Counted from the first letter of the stretch, positions 15,784-24,342 are shown. The stretch: 40,333 bases of DNA from an uncultured Granulosicoccaceae bacterium (GCA_937923745.1 CALDUO010000057.1:1-40333), one strand, 5' to 3'. Made by a program: numbers and translations. The notes: generated by a model from the letters alone, not told the origin.

Positions 15784-17952
15784 ATGGCGCTCATTTCATT
15801 GTCAGTTAGCCCAGCCAAGGGCGAGTCACTGTCAGTCGCGACAGTGCCGTGGTTAGCAGCCTTGGTCATGCTGGCACAAATGCCTCATTATCTTTACCTT
15901 CCGTGGTGGGTCAGTCTGGCCGGTGCGACGTTGGTTGTTCTCGGTGTTGCCCGTTGGCGACATCCCGACATGCGCTGGTTAACTCTTTTGACCAATGGTT
16001 GGTCGCTGACGTTGGCAGCGGCGATTGCCGTAGTATTGATTAAGGCACACTACGGCTACTTTATAGGCCGGGACCCCTGCGTTGCCTTCCTGTTTTTACT
16101 CGTCTCCTGCAAGTTTGCCGAGTCACGCTCAATTAAAGATGCGACGCTGCTGATTTGCCTGTCTGCATTTTTACTGAGCACTCGATACTTTTATTCACAA
16201 AGTCTTATCAGTGGCATAGTCACCGTGCCAGCAGTGCTCGCTATAGGTGGTGCGTTTTATGTCATTCGACAAAAAAAGCCAACTTCGTCGCTGACCGAAC
16301 CCTTGGCCATCACTGGCAAACTGCTGCTTCAGGGTTTACCGATTGCGGCGTTATTGTTTGTTATTTTTCCCCGTCTACCGGGGCCACTTTGGAGCCTGCC
16401 GCACGACTCGGCCGCTACCACGGGTCTGTCTGACTCGATGACGCTTGGTTCAATCAGCGAATTGTCGCAGTCAGGTGCCGTTGCTTTTCGTGTGGATTTC
16501 GACACCCCCGTACCCAACGCACAGTCGTTGTACTGGCGAGGACCTGTCCTGTCACAATTTGATGGCAGAACCTGGTCACAAAACAACCTTCAGTCTCTAT
16601 CCTCACAGCAGTCGCTGAACTTTCTGCCCAAGTCAGATAAACGATACCTGTTGAACCCTGACGCATCAGCAACACCACCGGTCACACAATACACAGTCAC
16701 CCTGGAACCACATCAACGTCATTGGTTATTTGCACTGGACGTACCGGCATCACTACCCGTGAACGATGCAGGCACCCAAGCGCGGTTGAGTCATGATTTT
16801 CAGTTGTTATCAGCCACTCCTGTCAGCGACACTTTGCGCTACCAACAGACTTCATTTTTGCAGGACCGTTATTACGATACCCAACCGCCAGGACGAGTCG
16901 ACGGCCAAGTCTCTGGTCAAGTATCTGGCCCAGTCTCCGGCAAAAACCAACGCACGCATCAATTCGCCCGCCAACTCAGACAGCAATACCCGGATGACAC
17001 AGATTTAGCCAATGCGATGCTGCGCTGGTTTGCAGAAGAACCCTATTTTTATACGCTCAGGCCCACCTTGGCCGGTGACAACCCGGTCGATGAATTTTTG
17101 TTCGATAGTCTGCGCGGTTTTTGTGAACACTATGCAGCAGCCTTTACCGTCGTGATGCGTGCTGCCGGCATTCCCGCCCGAATTGTGACCGGTTACCAAG
17201 GCGGTGAAATGAATGGTGAATACATGATTGTGCGTCAGTCTGATGCGCACGCGTGGGCCGAAGTCTGGATCGATAATGCGTGGCGTCGTTATGACCCGAC
17301 CGCCGCAGTTGCACCTTCACGGGTGGAAGCCGGGATCGGCGCGGCATTACCCAGCGACGAACCCCTGCCAACGTTAGCGCGGTTTGACACCAGTTGGTTA
17401 CGCGCAGCTCACCTGCGGTGGGACTCAGTGAACTATCAATGGCAACAGTGGGTAGTAGACTTTAACACCGGGAAACAGCAGAACCTGTGGCGTAAACTCG
17501 GATTCCCAAATCCATCGCCGCTGCACGTTGCACTGGTTGTTATTGGAGCCGCAGCACTTTGGAGCCTGCTTTTGTTGCGAGGGCAATGGTCTTGGCGACC
17601 CTTGCGCAGACGCCCACCCGAGGACCGACTGTGGGAACGTTGGCTGCGTCATTTGCAATTGTCGGGGCTCGAAAAGCTGAGTCATGAAGGGCCACAAGAC
17701 CTCGGTCAACGTGCCGCCAAGGCTTGGCCCGTGCACCAAAATAGCATTCTGTCGATCACCAGCGCACTCGTTACACTTCGTTATAGTTCGCCGATCCCGG
17801 TGGCACGGAACAGGCTTGTCACTACTCTCAAACGAGATCTAAACTCGTTACCGTCACCCAAAGAATGGCGACAGAGCACAAACCACCGTGACAATAACAA
17901 GGCCACTCTTACACTCAGTGACCTGAATGGGCACTACACTGACAGGGTATAG
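15784..17952 (+). CDS. TgpA-like membrane transglutaminase
   Basis: A 722-residue protein of TgpA layout: an N-terminal membrane domain with several helices (about 12-205, DUF3488), a periplasmic transglutaminase-like core, a further helix near 580-600 and a cytoplasmic tail. The catalytic triad is visible: Cys447 (LRGFCEHYAAAF), His489 (QSDAHAWAEVW) and Asp504 (RYDPTAAV). In Pseudomonas the homologue is essential and periplasmic; its substrate is not settled. It is the third gene of the moxR operon and begins 2 bases after the DUF58 stop. A 12-bp in-frame tandem repeat (16891-16938) encodes GRVD-GQVS-GQVS-GPVS in the periplasmic part just before the catalytic core. Confidence 0.93.
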   Translation: MALISLSVSPAKGESLSVATVPWLAALVMLAQMPHYLYLPWWVSLAGATLVVLGVARWRHPDMRWLTLLTNGWSLTLAAAIAVVLIKAHYGYFIGRDPCVAFLFLLVSCKFAESRSIKDATLLICLSAFLLSTRYFYSQSLISGIVTVPAVLAIGGAFYVIRQKKPTSSLTEPLAITGKLLLQGLPIAALLFVIFPRLPGPLWSLPHDSAATTGLSDSMTLGSISELSQSGAVAFRVDFDTPVPNAQSLYWRGPVLSQFDGRTWSQNNLQSLSSQQSLNFLPKSDKRYLLNPDASATPPVTQYTVTLEPHQRHWLFALDVPASLPVNDAGTQARLSHDFQLLSATPVSDTLRYQQTSFLQDRYYDTQPPGRVDGQVSGQVSGPVSGKNQRTHQFARQLRQQYPDDTDLANAMLRWFAEEPYFYTLRPTLAGDNPVDEFLFDSLRGFCEHYAAAFTVVMRAAGIPARIVTGYQGGEMNGEYMIVRQSDAHAWAEVWIDNAWRRYDPTAAVAPSRVEAGIGAALPSDEPLPTLARFDTSWLRAAHLRWDSVNYQWQQWVVDFNTGKQQNLWRKLGFPNPSPLHVALVVIGAAALWSLLLLRGQWSWRPLRRRPPEDRLWERWLRHLQLSGLEKLSHEGPQDLGQRAAKAWPVHQNSILSITSALVTLRYSSPIPVARNRLVTTLKRDLNSLPSPKEWRQSTNHRDNNKATLTLSDLNGHYTDRV
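16891..16938 (+). repeat. In-frame 12-bp tandem repeat inside the TgpA-like gene
   Basis: Units of twelve bases at 16891, 16903, 16915 and 16927; the second and third read GGCCAAGTCTCT and GGTCAAGTATCT. They encode four tetrapeptides, GRVD GQVS GQVS GPVS, forming a likely flexible linker. Confidence 0.85.
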
Positions 17953-18043
17953 GCAGACAATGAACGAAGGGATTCGATTTAATGCAGGACATTGCTGTGT
18001 CAGCAAAAAAAAATGCATACCAATAGGCAACAACTTCTCAGAT

Positions 18044-18066
18044 TGATCAAGTGACACACTTGGTCA
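18044..18066. promoter_or_regulatory. 23-bp inverted repeat just upstream of a -10 element before nudC
   Basis: TGATCAAGTG-ACA-CACTTGGTCA has two 10-base arms with one mismatch (which still pairs as U-G in RNA) and a three-base centre. Fourteen bases downstream is TATACT (18080-18085), a good -10 hexamer; the palindrome covers the expected -35 position (18057-18062, CACTTG). This looks like an operator overlapping the nudC promoter. Alternatively, as RNA it is a perfect 10-bp hairpin followed by CATTTTC and could be a weak terminator of the moxR operon. Confidence 0.5.
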
Positions 18067-18137
18067 CATTTTCGAACGCTATACTGTGGGTGTAGCACTC
18101 ACTATGCAATGCTGAACAAAGAGAACAGTCAACCGCC

Positions 18138-19064
18138 ATGTTTTACGCCTCAGACCCCTTTGACCGAGCCGACAGAATCCGAAAAGACGATTCCATGGTG
18201 GCGAAACTGTGGGAGTCAGAAGAGGCACTGGTGGTACCTTATTTTCGTGGCAAGATGCCTGTGCACAAAGATGGTTCGACCGATCAGTTGGCCTCACTGG
18301 TACCAAGCCGGTCAATTGGTGCACCTCCCTCGACACCGGTATTACTCGGCCTGATTGACAGCACGCCTTACTTTGCCGTTGATTTCTCGAACTTTGATAG
18401 CCTTGCGCTTCGGGGTTTGCCCTCCGGCTCCGAACTTGAAGATCTCAGAACAACCGGACCCGTGCTGTCACAACGCGATGGTGCCATGCTCGCCTACACC
18501 CGCGCGATGATGCATTGGCATACCGAAGCCATTTATTGCAGTCGTTGTGGCCACGCCAACACTGCCGTCAATGCAGGCCATATGAGGCTGTGCAGCAACA
18601 TTGCCTGTGGACACCAGACTTTTCCGCGTACTGATCCTGCTGTCATTATGCTGATTGTGGACACCCCGATACTGAACGAACCCGAGCGCTGCTTGCTGGG
18701 GCGTAACACCGGCTGGCCAAAAGGCGTCTATTCAACCCTGGCAGGATTTGTCGAACCCGGTGAGACGCTCGAAAACGCAGTGCGGCGTGAGGTTATGGAA
18801 GAAGCCGGCGTTGTGGTGGGTGACGTCAACTATGCAGCATCGCAACCCTGGCCATTCCCTCAGTCCATTATGCTGGGCTTTCGGGGTCGGGCGATCACCA
18901 CCGAAATTAACCGGGATCCAACCGAACTCAGCGACGCCCGCTGGTTTTCCAAAGACGAACTCAAATCATTCGGTGATTGGGGTGACACACGGTATGAGCT
19001 ACAATTGCCCAGACCGGACTCCATTGCCCGCCACCTGATAGACCAGTGGATGGCCTCTGACTAA
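18138..19064 (+). CDS. nudC: NADH pyrophosphatase NudC (NAD-cap hydrolase)
   Basis: A 308-residue Nudix enzyme that splits NAD(H) into NMN(H) and AMP and removes NAD caps from RNA in known relatives. All diagnostic elements are present: an N-terminal domain (1-130), a four-cysteine zinc ribbon (Cys134, Cys137, Cys152, Cys157), the Nudix box starting GFVEPGETLENAVRREVMEE, and the NudC-specific SQPWPFPQS downstream. Size and order match the family. It stands alone on the plus strand after the moxR operon; a -10 hexamer and a 23-bp palindrome upstream suggest its own, possibly regulated, promoter. Confidence 0.96.
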   Translation: MFYASDPFDRADRIRKDDSMVAKLWESEEALVVPYFRGKMPVHKDGSTDQLASLVPSRSIGAPPSTPVLLGLIDSTPYFAVDFSNFDSLALRGLPSGSELEDLRTTGPVLSQRDGAMLAYTRAMMHWHTEAIYCSRCGHANTAVNAGHMRLCSNIACGHQTFPRTDPAVIMLIVDTPILNEPERCLLGRNTGWPKGVYSTLAGFVEPGETLENAVRREVMEEAGVVVGDVNYAASQPWPFPQSIMLGFRGRAITTEINRDPTELSDARWFSKDELKSFGDWGDTRYELQLPRPDSIARHLIDQWMASD

Positions 19065-19153
19065 ACGCCCGGTAACACTACCGCGCATCAATGCCTGCTG
19101 TGCTTGAGTCTCAGTCGGCCTGCGCGATCACCAGTTAACGGGAGACACGAGTC

Positions 19154-19609
19154 ATGTGCCGCGCACGTCGTACACTTTTTGGCCTCACCTGCCTGCCAGC
19201 TTTATTTATTGTCTCAGGCTGTGTATCCACCCAATCAACACAACTCATCCCTCTCCCTGCTGTCGATGATGCTGTGGCCGCCACCGTCAACGTCAGAAGC
19301 GCCGATAACATATCCTCTGAAATTCGTTTCTTTCATCAGCTGTTTATCGACGGTTCGCCAGTCGCCCGTTTTGCTGCCGAGGACACCGACAGTTTTAAAC
19401 TTGCTGAAGGCAGCCATGCCATACGGGTGACCTGTCACGTGAACAACACCATCGATGACAATAACTTTCCGACCAACTATGCCGTGGTCGATGGGGAATC
19501 AAGCTTGTCTCTTGATTTGGTGGCCGGTGATGAAGTCTGCCTGAAAGTCAGCTACAACCCTCTGAACTGCGGACTGGTAGATGAAGTCGCACCCAGCTTT
19601 TGTGAGTAA
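19154..19609 (+). CDS. Small predicted lipoprotein of unknown function
   Basis: A 151-residue protein with a type II (lipoprotein) signal peptide: basic MCRARR, a hydrophobic stretch, and the lipobox VSGC with Cys23. The residue after the Cys is Val, so no inner-membrane retention signal is seen. The mature part has a beta-rich look and ends with several cysteines (EVCLKVSYNPLNCGLVDEV, SFCE). I do not recognise a family. A GGAG element nine bases before the ATG supports the start. It is 89 bases after nudC and convergent with the M48 operon. Confidence 0.75.
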   Translation: MCRARRTLFGLTCLPALFIVSGCVSTQSTQLIPLPAVDDAVAATVNVRSADNISSEIRFFHQLFIDGSPVARFAAEDTDSFKLAEGSHAIRVTCHVNNTIDDNNFPTNYAVVDGESSLSLDLVAGDEVCLKVSYNPLNCGLVDEVAPSFCE

Positions 19610-19648
19610 ACACGGCACCTAAAGGCGTCGGAAAACACACGCATTGGG

Positions 19649-20557
19649 CTAGTCACACGCTGACATCCATTGGCGCAAGTTGAACGGAAGTGGCGTGAGC
19701 TTACCGTCCATTGACCAACCGTTTTTACTGCTAAGTGTTTCTATGGCGGCAATGCGCGAGTCGTCCAGTGGATGTGTGCTGCTGAATTGCTCGAGTCGGC
19801 GGCGGGTCAACGCAACCGCATCTGATGTGCCGTCGTTGTCCATCGCGCCGCTCAGCAACCTAAACAACATATCAGCGCCATTGGTATGCCCATAACGTGC
19901 GGCAACGGCTGATAACCCGGCCTCGTCAGCCGCGTATTCCATTTTTCGACTGAACGAGCGTTGCGTTAATGCCCCGGTGCCCCGCAACAGTGAGCTCACC
20001 GTACTGCTCTGAGTGTTAATACCCGTGACCAACGTTAGCGCTGCCATAGATGCCAACCCTCCGCCCAAACCGGCAATGGGGTCTCGATGAACAACGTGCG
20101 CCATTTCATGAGCCACCACCATCGCCACTGAATTTTCACTCGGCATTACCCTGAGCAGCCCCCGATTAAACACCATCTGTCCACCGAGCGTTGCAAACGC
20201 GTTGAAGTCTTCACGACAGCTGAAATTCGCCTTGAAGTGCATGTCGTCTTTCACTGGCAGAAGCGGAGTCAGCTCATCGACTAAAGACTGCAACCATTGG
20301 GTGACATCGACATTTTGTGTAGGGTCATCGAGGAGAATGCCTGCGTCCCGCAACGGCAATTCCAGTTTATCCATAAGCTGCGTTTCATACCGAAAGGGTA
20401 CATACTTGGCCAAGGTGCTGCCGAGTACTGTTGTCACAACAACCAGCACGACCACGAGCACCACGGCTACCGCCAACAGTTTCAGGAATATTCGCCCTGC
20501 CGATTTACGGCTGACATTGATGCCTTCGGGCGGTAACCTGTTTTCATAATGTACCAT
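19649..20557 (-). CDS. Membrane-anchored M48-family zinc metallopeptidase
   Basis: A 302-residue peptidase with one N-terminal transmembrane helix (about residues 24-46, LLAVAVVLVVVLVVVTTVLG), so the catalytic domain is probably periplasmic and tethered. The zinc motif HEMAHVVHRDP is intact and EYAADEAGL provides the third ligand (Glu). It resembles single-helix M48 peptidases of the Oma1/YcaL type, involved in quality control of envelope proteins. Its ATG shares a base with the stop of the upstream YbjQ-like gene, making it the last gene of a three-gene overlapping operon. Its substrate is unknown. Confidence 0.9.
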   Translation of the reverse strand: MVHYENRLPPEGINVSRKSAGRIFLKLLAVAVVLVVVLVVVTTVLGSTLAKYVPFRYETQLMDKLELPLRDAGILLDDPTQNVDVTQWLQSLVDELTPLLPVKDDMHFKANFSCREDFNAFATLGGQMVFNRGLLRVMPSENSVAMVVAHEMAHVVHRDPIAGLGGGLASMAALTLVTGINTQSSTVSSLLRGTGALTQRSFSRKMEYAADEAGLSAVAARYGHTNGADMLFRLLSGAMDNDGTSDAVALTRRRLEQFSSTHPLDDSRIAAIETLSSKNGWSMDGKLTPLPFNLRQWMSACD

Positions 20558-21018
20558 CAGACAAGGGTGGCGTTATTGACACTGCCTTTTGGCGACAGAG
20601 CGGTACCGTAAGCTAATACCTCCACTGACCGAAGCCATCCTTCACCGATGGTGGTAGTCTCGAATTTCACATTAAAGACAAACTGGGCTTGCTGCTCGAG
20701 GGCCGCAGCCTTCATGCGCAAAAGTGCCTCACGGCGCCCTCTGTCGAGCAAGGCTTCGTACGGGACCACCGGACCGCCAAACAACTTAATCAACTCGCCC
20801 AAAAACGACTTGAAGTAATCAGAAGCCACTACGATATTGCCCTGCACCAAATGTTGTTGATACATCGCGTCCTCAGGTGGCATCCTTGACGCAATGGCAG
20901 GCAACCCACTCAGTTCTTTTTCCCGCACGATGATTGACTGATAATGACGTTTTTCAGACCGCTTGCCGATGAAGTAACCTGCCGCCAGCATCAGCAAGAC
21001 GATGAGCGTGAGATTCAT
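20557..21018 (-). CDS. Membrane-anchored YbjQ-family (UPF0145) protein
   Basis: A 153-residue protein. The first helix (LTLIVLLMLAAGYFIGKRSEKRH) is a membrane anchor with the C-terminal part on the positively charged, probably cytoplasmic side. The rest is a YbjQ/UPF0145 domain: HLVQGNIVVASDYFKSFLGE, RGRREALLRMKAAALEQQA, and VFNVKFETTTIG. These small proteins form pentameric assemblies in known structures; the 'heavy-metal-binding' label is not biochemically firm. It overlaps its paralogue upstream by four bases (ATGA) and the M48 gene downstream by one base. Confidence 0.85.
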   Translation of the reverse strand: MNLTLIVLLMLAAGYFIGKRSEKRHYQSIIVREKELSGLPAIASRMPPEDAMYQQHLVQGNIVVASDYFKSFLGELIKLFGGPVVPYEALLDRGRREALLRMKAAALEQQAQFVFNVKFETTTIGEGWLRSVEVLAYGTALSPKGSVNNATLV

Positions 21019-21335
21019 GTGATTTCAATCTCCACCGCACTGCCATAGACATAGATTTCGGCAGCACCTGCCGCAATGCTTGACGTTGAAAAACGAATAT
21101 TCAAAATAGCGTTGGCGCCAATAGCCTCTGCCTGCGCCTGCATTCGACTGACGGCCTCTTCGCGGGAGTCCTGCAGCAACTCGGTATAGGCAGTCAGTTC
21201 ACCGCCTAAAATATTCTTAAAACTGGACATGATGTCACGGCCCACGTGTTTACTGCGCACCGAGCTCCCCTGCACCAAACCAATATGCTTGATGATCTTG
21301 GTGTCCGGCAAGAATTCGAGGTTTGTCAGAAGCAT
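21015..21335 (-). CDS. YbjQ-family (UPF0145) protein
   Basis: A 106-residue soluble protein with the full UPF0145 pattern: IIKHIGLVQGSSVRSKHVGRD, GGELTAYTELLQDSREEAVSR, and AIGANAILNIRFSTSSI. Length matches the usual ~105 residues. It is the first gene of the operon YbjQ - membrane YbjQ - M48 peptidase. A GGAG element seven bases before the ATG fits a normal start. The partner paralogue downstream adds a membrane helix, so the two could form mixed rings at the membrane near the peptidase; this is inference. Confidence 0.92.
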   Translation of the reverse strand: MLLTNLEFLPDTKIIKHIGLVQGSSVRSKHVGRDIMSSFKNILGGELTAYTELLQDSREEAVSRMQAQAEAIGANAILNIRFSTSSIAAGAAEIYVYGSAVEIEIT

Positions 21336-21354
21336 TGTTAACTCCGTTGCTGTT

Positions 21355-21384
21355 GGGTGTTTCCGGGTGTTTCCGGGCTTTGCC
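21355..21384. repeat. 10-bp tandem repeat upstream of the YbjQ operon
   Basis: GGGTGTTTCC occurs twice in a row (21355-21364, 21365-21374), followed by a diverged copy GGGCTTTGCC. It lies 20 bases upstream of the YbjQ start codon in a divergent intergenic region. A second 10-bp duplication, TCAGTCGGTA twice, is at 21491-21510 in the same gap. Confidence 0.8.
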
Positions 21385-21544
21385 GATGCGCTTGGTTGCC
21401 AGACTCACCGCTATCGCGGTTGACCGGGTACTGAGAACAGCACCAACCACCTGGCAACCGGTAATGGTCTCATTGGGGTCTGTCCCGGTTTCAGTCGGTA
21501 TCAGTCGGTATCCGGGTCAGGCGCTTAGGGGTATCATACCCGTC

Positions 21545-22369
21545 ATGTTACCCTTTATCGTCATTGTCGCCGCACTTCCCGCAGAAGCGACACCGTTAAA
21601 AACCCATTGGAACCTCTCTCCCACCGGGGATACCGCTTATCGAAGCTGGCACAATGACGATATGTTATTGGTGGAATCCGGCATCGGAAAATGCAATGCA
21701 GCCGCGGCCACCGCGTCAGCGCTGACCGGCATTATTAACGCCGGAATAGCCGCAAAACGTATTATTTGTATCAATCACGGTATTGGCGGCGGCCTCTATG
21801 ACCTTGGCACCATGGTGACAGCACATGCTATCAATGATGATGCAACCGGGCAAACGTGGTATCCGTCACTCACGTTCAAACCATCAGGGGCTACCGCCAC
21901 GGTAGTCTGTGTCGATGCACCCGCGTCAGACTACACAGCAGACACTGCCTTTGACATGGAATCAAGCGGGTTTTACAGCGCTGCACGACGGTTTGTCGGC
22001 GCCGAGTTTATTCACTGTTTTAAAACCATTTCTGACAACCCGGACCATGACATTACCACCATCAACAAAGCGCGGGTAATCGATCTGGTACAGGGCAGTT
22101 TGGCCTCACTAACCCAATCGATAGACCGCTTGGTCGCGTTGCATGCCACCGCGTTTGATACCGCCGACATTGAAGCGATGGTTAACACCATCAAAGAAAA
22201 TATGCACCTGACCCGCACACACGGACATCAGCTTCGGCGGTTGCTTGAGCGCCACCAGGCACTGCATGGCGCACTGCCCACGACAGCTACACTACTTGAT
22301 CTCAAACGGGCTTCTGTATTAATCAGTACACTGACCCAACAACTGGACGGGTCGGTCCCCCGTTACTGA
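21545..22369 (+). CDS. Nucleoside phosphorylase/nucleosidase-like protein, partner of SPL-like gene
   Basis: A 274-residue protein resembling the purine nucleoside phosphorylase / MTA-SAH nucleosidase superfamily (PNP_UDP): it opens FIVIVAALPAEATPL, has ESGIGKCNAAAATASAL, then CINHGIGGGLYDLGTMV, and AFDMESSGFYSAARRF carries the conserved DMExxG/A-type segment that binds the ribose. I chose ATG 21545 because the longer open frame would run antisense through the YbjQ promoter region; an AGGGG lies 13 bases upstream. The stop overlaps the ATG of the SPL-like gene by one base (TGATG), so the two are translationally coupled. The substrate is not clear: futalosine-, MTA- or modified-nucleoside cleavage are all possible. 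Confidence 0.82.
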   Translation: MLPFIVIVAALPAEATPLKTHWNLSPTGDTAYRSWHNDDMLLVESGIGKCNAAAATASALTGIINAGIAAKRIICINHGIGGGLYDLGTMVTAHAINDDATGQTWYPSLTFKPSGATATVVCVDAPASDYTADTAFDMESSGFYSAARRFVGAEFIHCFKTISDNPDHDITTINKARVIDLVQGSLASLTQSIDRLVALHATAFDTADIEAMVNTIKENMHLTRTHGHQLRRLLERHQALHGALPTTATLLDLKRASVLISTLTQQLDGSVPRY

Positions 22370-23352
22370 TGGATACAATTTATATCGAACGGGCGGTAAA
22401 AGATCACCCACAGACAGTGCGTATTGTGCAGCGCTATCCGGATGCCCGAAAAATACTGATTGACCGCTATACCGCGGTGTTTAATGTCAACACACAGAAC
22501 TTTCGGCTACAAAAACAAAACCCTGCGCTGATACTCGCCGAAAAACACGATACCAAAGTGTTGACAGCACCACCTGACTACAACATTGGTGGCAAACATA
22601 ACTATTACTTTTCACACATGATGAACTGTATTTATGATTGCCGATACTGTTTCCTGCAAGGTATGTACAACTCAGCCAACTATGTAGTTTTTGTAAATTA
22701 CCAAGACTTTTTTGATGCTATTACCGAGACAACCAATCGACATACCGAACCGTCCTGGTATTTCTCGGGTTACGACTGCGACTCCCTCGCATTGGAACCG
22801 GTGACACTCTTTATGGACGCGTGCCTGAATTACTTCAGCACTCACGCCAAGGCGCACCTCGAAATACGTACAAAGAGCACACAGATACGCAGCTTACTAA
22901 AACGAGACCCTATCGATAACTGCGTAATTGCCTACAGCCTAACACCCGATCCGATTGCACGTGCAGTTGAGCATAAAACACCGTCGGTACAAAAACGCAT
23001 TGAGGCGCTCAAATCACTGTCGGAGGCAGGATGGAAAATTGGATTAAGATTTGATCCACTGCTGAATGCAGAAGCGTTTAAAACAACCTATCAAACACTC
23101 TTCGATACCGTATTTGATCAGCTCGATACAGACACCATTCACTCTGTCAGCACTGGTCCTTTTCGATTACCGAAACCATTTTTTAAAAAACTGGTGAAGC
23201 TATACCCCGAAGAACCACTGCTGGCAGACAAGTTTACCCAACAGGGTTCGCTGATCTCGTACCCTGTCGACGATGAAAATGATCAGATGGCCTGGTGTGA
23301 AGAGCAACTGCTACAGCATATTGATCCTGACCGGTTTTTTCCATGTGTATAA
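22369..23352 (+). CDS. Spore photoproduct lyase-like radical SAM protein
   Basis: A 327-residue radical SAM enzyme of the SPL family. The iron-sulphur ligands are Cys87, Cys91 and Cys94 in CIYDCRYCFLQGMY (CxxxCxxC), preceded by YYFSHMMN as in SPL proteins. Cys137 in YFSGYDCDSLALE aligns by position with the hydrogen-donor cysteine of true spore photoproduct lyase. Bona fide SPL repairs the thymine dimer of bacterial spores; this genome gives no hint of sporulation, so the substrate is probably another nucleobase lesion or modification. It is coupled to the phosphorylase-like gene upstream, which suggests a nucleoside-related pathway. Confidence 0.9.
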   Translation: MDTIYIERAVKDHPQTVRIVQRYPDARKILIDRYTAVFNVNTQNFRLQKQNPALILAEKHDTKVLTAPPDYNIGGKHNYYFSHMMNCIYDCRYCFLQGMYNSANYVVFVNYQDFFDAITETTNRHTEPSWYFSGYDCDSLALEPVTLFMDACLNYFSTHAKAHLEIRTKSTQIRSLLKRDPIDNCVIAYSLTPDPIARAVEHKTPSVQKRIEALKSLSEAGWKIGLRFDPLLNAEAFKTTYQTLFDTVFDQLDTDTIHSVSTGPFRLPKPFFKKLVKLYPEEPLLADKFTQQGSLISYPVDDENDQMAWCEEQLLQHIDPDRFFPCV

Positions 23353-23403
23353 ATATGGTGTACTAATTTGGTGTAGGCACCGAACCAACCCGACTCAATT
23401 GCT

Positions 23404-23634
23404 ATGTCTAATATTATTCCGTTTGGTCGCTCCAAAAAAACCAAACAAACCAAGCAAACCAAAAAGAAACGCACCCCGGATAAAGCACCCGCAGCCGGTG
23501 GCAATATTATGTGCAGAAACAATCACCATAAATGGCAGATTGATCAGTCCCAACGTTTTGATACACAGTCAGGCAAGCTGATTACCGTGGACATTTGTCA
23601 GCGTTGCGGTGAAAAGCGCCGTCGTCTGACCTAA
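23404..23634 (+). CDS. Small basic zinc-ribbon-like protein, unknown function
   Basis: A 76-residue, strongly basic protein. The N-terminus is a lysine-rich tail built from a 9-bp repeat (23440-23466) reading TKQ-TKQ-TKK. The C-terminal half has two cysteine positions, IMCRNNHHKWQID and VDICQRCGEKRRRLT, which with the His pair could bind one zinc. I do not know a characterised family. It follows the SPL-like gene by 51 bases on the same strand. No Shine-Dalgarno is obvious. Confidence 0.7.
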   Translation: MSNIIPFGRSKKTKQTKQTKKKRTPDKAPAAGGNIMCRNNHHKWQIDQSQRFDTQSGKLITVDICQRCGEKRRRLT

Positions 23635-23721
23635 ACACTACACCACCGCCGTCCACACAACACCCACACTGGCGTCAGGTGACGCACCAACAACACGGGA
23701 GCAGCATTGGCCCGACGTGTG

Positions 23722-24342
23722 TCACGCGGGTCGCTCAACCGTCAGCACCTCGCCAAAGGTGACGTATTCCCCGCCGCCCAGTCGCCCGAGAGGGTCGACC
23801 TTATCAGCCATTATTTTGATGCGCCCCTTGGCATCTTTGCCTACCACCTGATCATCCACATACAAATCAGTGACACGACCAAATATAAAGTCCTGATCAC
23901 CCACGGACTGAGTGTCCATGAGTTCGCACGCAAAAGCCAGACGGCAATCGCTGATACGCGGCAACACAGAACCCGGCATATCTGCCAGCTCAAACCCGAG
24001 CCGATCAACCTCTGAATCTTCAGCACCCAATGTTGCAGCGGTTTGTGTCAATGCAGCAGCCTGCTCCCGATGGGCTATGTGCACGACAAAGTGTTTTCTC
24101 TCCTTAATGTTCACACGTGTATCCTTTTCGTCACCAACGAACGGTTCCACATTCTTTCGCCCGACGGAGATCACCACCATTGGCGGGTCGCTGGACATGG
24201 CATTAAAGTAGGAAAAAGGTGCGATGTTGTAACTACCTGATTGGTTCTCCGACAAAACCCACGCGATTGGCCGCGGGATAATCGCCTGCGTCATTGTCGC
24301 GTACACCTGAGCCGGCGAAAGATCTGAAAATTGTATGTGCAT
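23722..24342 (-). CDS. Flavin reductase-family (FMN-binding split barrel) protein
   Basis: A 206-residue protein with the flavin reductase-like fold: MTQAIIPRPIAWVLSENQSG, YNIAPFSYFNAMSSDPPMVV (the typical S/N-x-APFSxFNxxSxDPP motif), and ERKHFVVHIAH. Proteins of this kind bind FMN and reduce flavin with NAD(P)H or act as FMN-binding proteins. The ATG at 24340-24342 has AAGGA eight bases upstream. The reading frame ends near a gap to the zinc-ribbon gene, which is convergent. The specific physiological role is not visible. Confidence 0.9.
   Translation of the reverse strand: MHIQFSDLSPAQVYATMTQAIIPRPIAWVLSENQSGSYNIAPFSYFNAMSSDPPMVVISVGRKNVEPFVGDEKDTRVNIKERKHFVVHIAHREQAAALTQTAATLGAEDSEVDRLGFELADMPGSVLPRISDCRLAFACELMDTQSVGDQDFIFGRVTDLYVDDQVVGKDAKGRIKIMADKVDPLGRLGGGEYVTFGEVLTVERPA

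Noticed and set aside
22369-23352. Evidence for sporulation from the SPL-like gene
   Set aside because: No other spore gene, and the rest of the window is typical of Gram-negative bacteria; SPL-family proteins occur outside spore formers.
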